Shown here in pieces: positions 63,773 through 64,000 of a DNA stretch of 64,000 bases. The stretch covers positions 14,276,798 to 14,340,797 of the forward strand of contig NC_049914.1 in assembly GCF_001411555.2 (NCBI RefSeq), read 5' to 3'. The DNA comes from Juglans regia (lineage: Eukaryota; Streptophyta; Magnoliopsida; Fagales; Juglandaceae). Position numbers and translations under genes: made by a program. Under the pieces are notes generated by a model that was not told the origin of the DNA, ran no database searches, and saw nothing but the letters and a program-made list of their open reading frames with translations. How positions within the stretch are numbered: the first letter of the stretch is position 1; every line of letters starts with the position of its first letter.

Positions 63773-64000
63773 CGTTCATATAGGAGATATCATTAGGTTG
63801 GTTTATTTGACCCTGTTATGATGGGATTAATCATGATAGACCCGAATACAAACTTAGTCAGGAAGGATATTTATGTTCTTCGACTCAGTTTGGAGAAAAT
63901 CATTATTACAGATGATGCACTAAATTTGTTTTACTGAAGATTTCTGGAGACTTGATTTATTGATGGTCAGAGGCTGGACTTGCTATATGCAGAGTTCTGG
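63773..64000 (+). other. 3' UTR and downstream of SnRK1 beta-3
   Basis: Sequence after the stop codon has no coding features. A poly-A signal is not obvious before the window ends. Confidence 0.45.

Overview
The window is plant nuclear DNA, AT-rich and dominated by decayed transposable elements, with one clear intact cellular gene at its right edge. It carries plant-type LINEs with RNase H tails, Ty3/gypsy and Ty1/copia remnants, FAR1/MULE, hAT and PIF/Harbinger transposase genes, a tRNA-derived SINE, MITEs with GAGATGAG-rich bodies, and a plant-specific SnRK1 beta-3 gene. A woody rosid, possibly Fagales (walnut, hickory or oak relatives), fits best, but that placement rests on recognising repeat types and was not tested.

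Layout. 1-5.5 kb: minus-strand gypsy remnants (integrase, protease/RT/RNase H pieces, gag, primer-binding site, and an LTR folded into an inverted repeat), then satellite-like and G/T-rich non-coding DNA. 6.6-7.9 kb: a 5'-truncated LINE with a 16-bp target-site duplication (TSD). 8.5-13.2 kb: microsatellites, a MITE, an LTR-like repeat and a copia RT/RNase H remnant. 14.5-15 kb: a GRF zinc-finger pseudogene. 15.7-17.8 kb: a FAR1-like pseudogene. 17.9-20.4 kb: diverged repeat arrays. 20.8-21.7 kb: a hAT transposase pseudogene. 23.0-25.4 kb: a comparatively young LINE fragment with a 504-codon open frame. 26-29 kb: a gypsy 3' end, then a plant TE-type ORF split by a solo LTR. 29.9-41.5 kb: a full-length LINE (A) with a second full-length LINE of the same family (B) inserted inside it. 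41.8-42 kb: a CYP79-like P450 fragment. 43-47.2 kb: more gypsy remnants and a TIR element. 47.7-50.6 kb: paired MITEs and a PIF/Harbinger element carrying both a transposase remnant and a PPR gene fragment.

51-64 kb is interpreted as the SnRK1 beta-3 locus. The two coding exons (63,343-63,369 and 63,446-63,772) are complete. A 3' splice site just upstream of the start codon implies a 5'-UTR intron, which may reach back to a candidate leader exon ending at 51,226. That interval has accumulated a LINE tail, a SINE, two LINEs with 5' inversions, two very short LINE-tail insertions and a 430-bp TRIM retrotransposon.

No operon-like or novel enzymatic system is visible. The strongest material is retrotransposition mechanism: LINE-in-LINE nesting, a conserved 3' hairpin, 5' inversions, and insertions of 17 and 52 bp, each bounded by its own TSD. 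All family calls come from reading motifs by eye; no database search was run.
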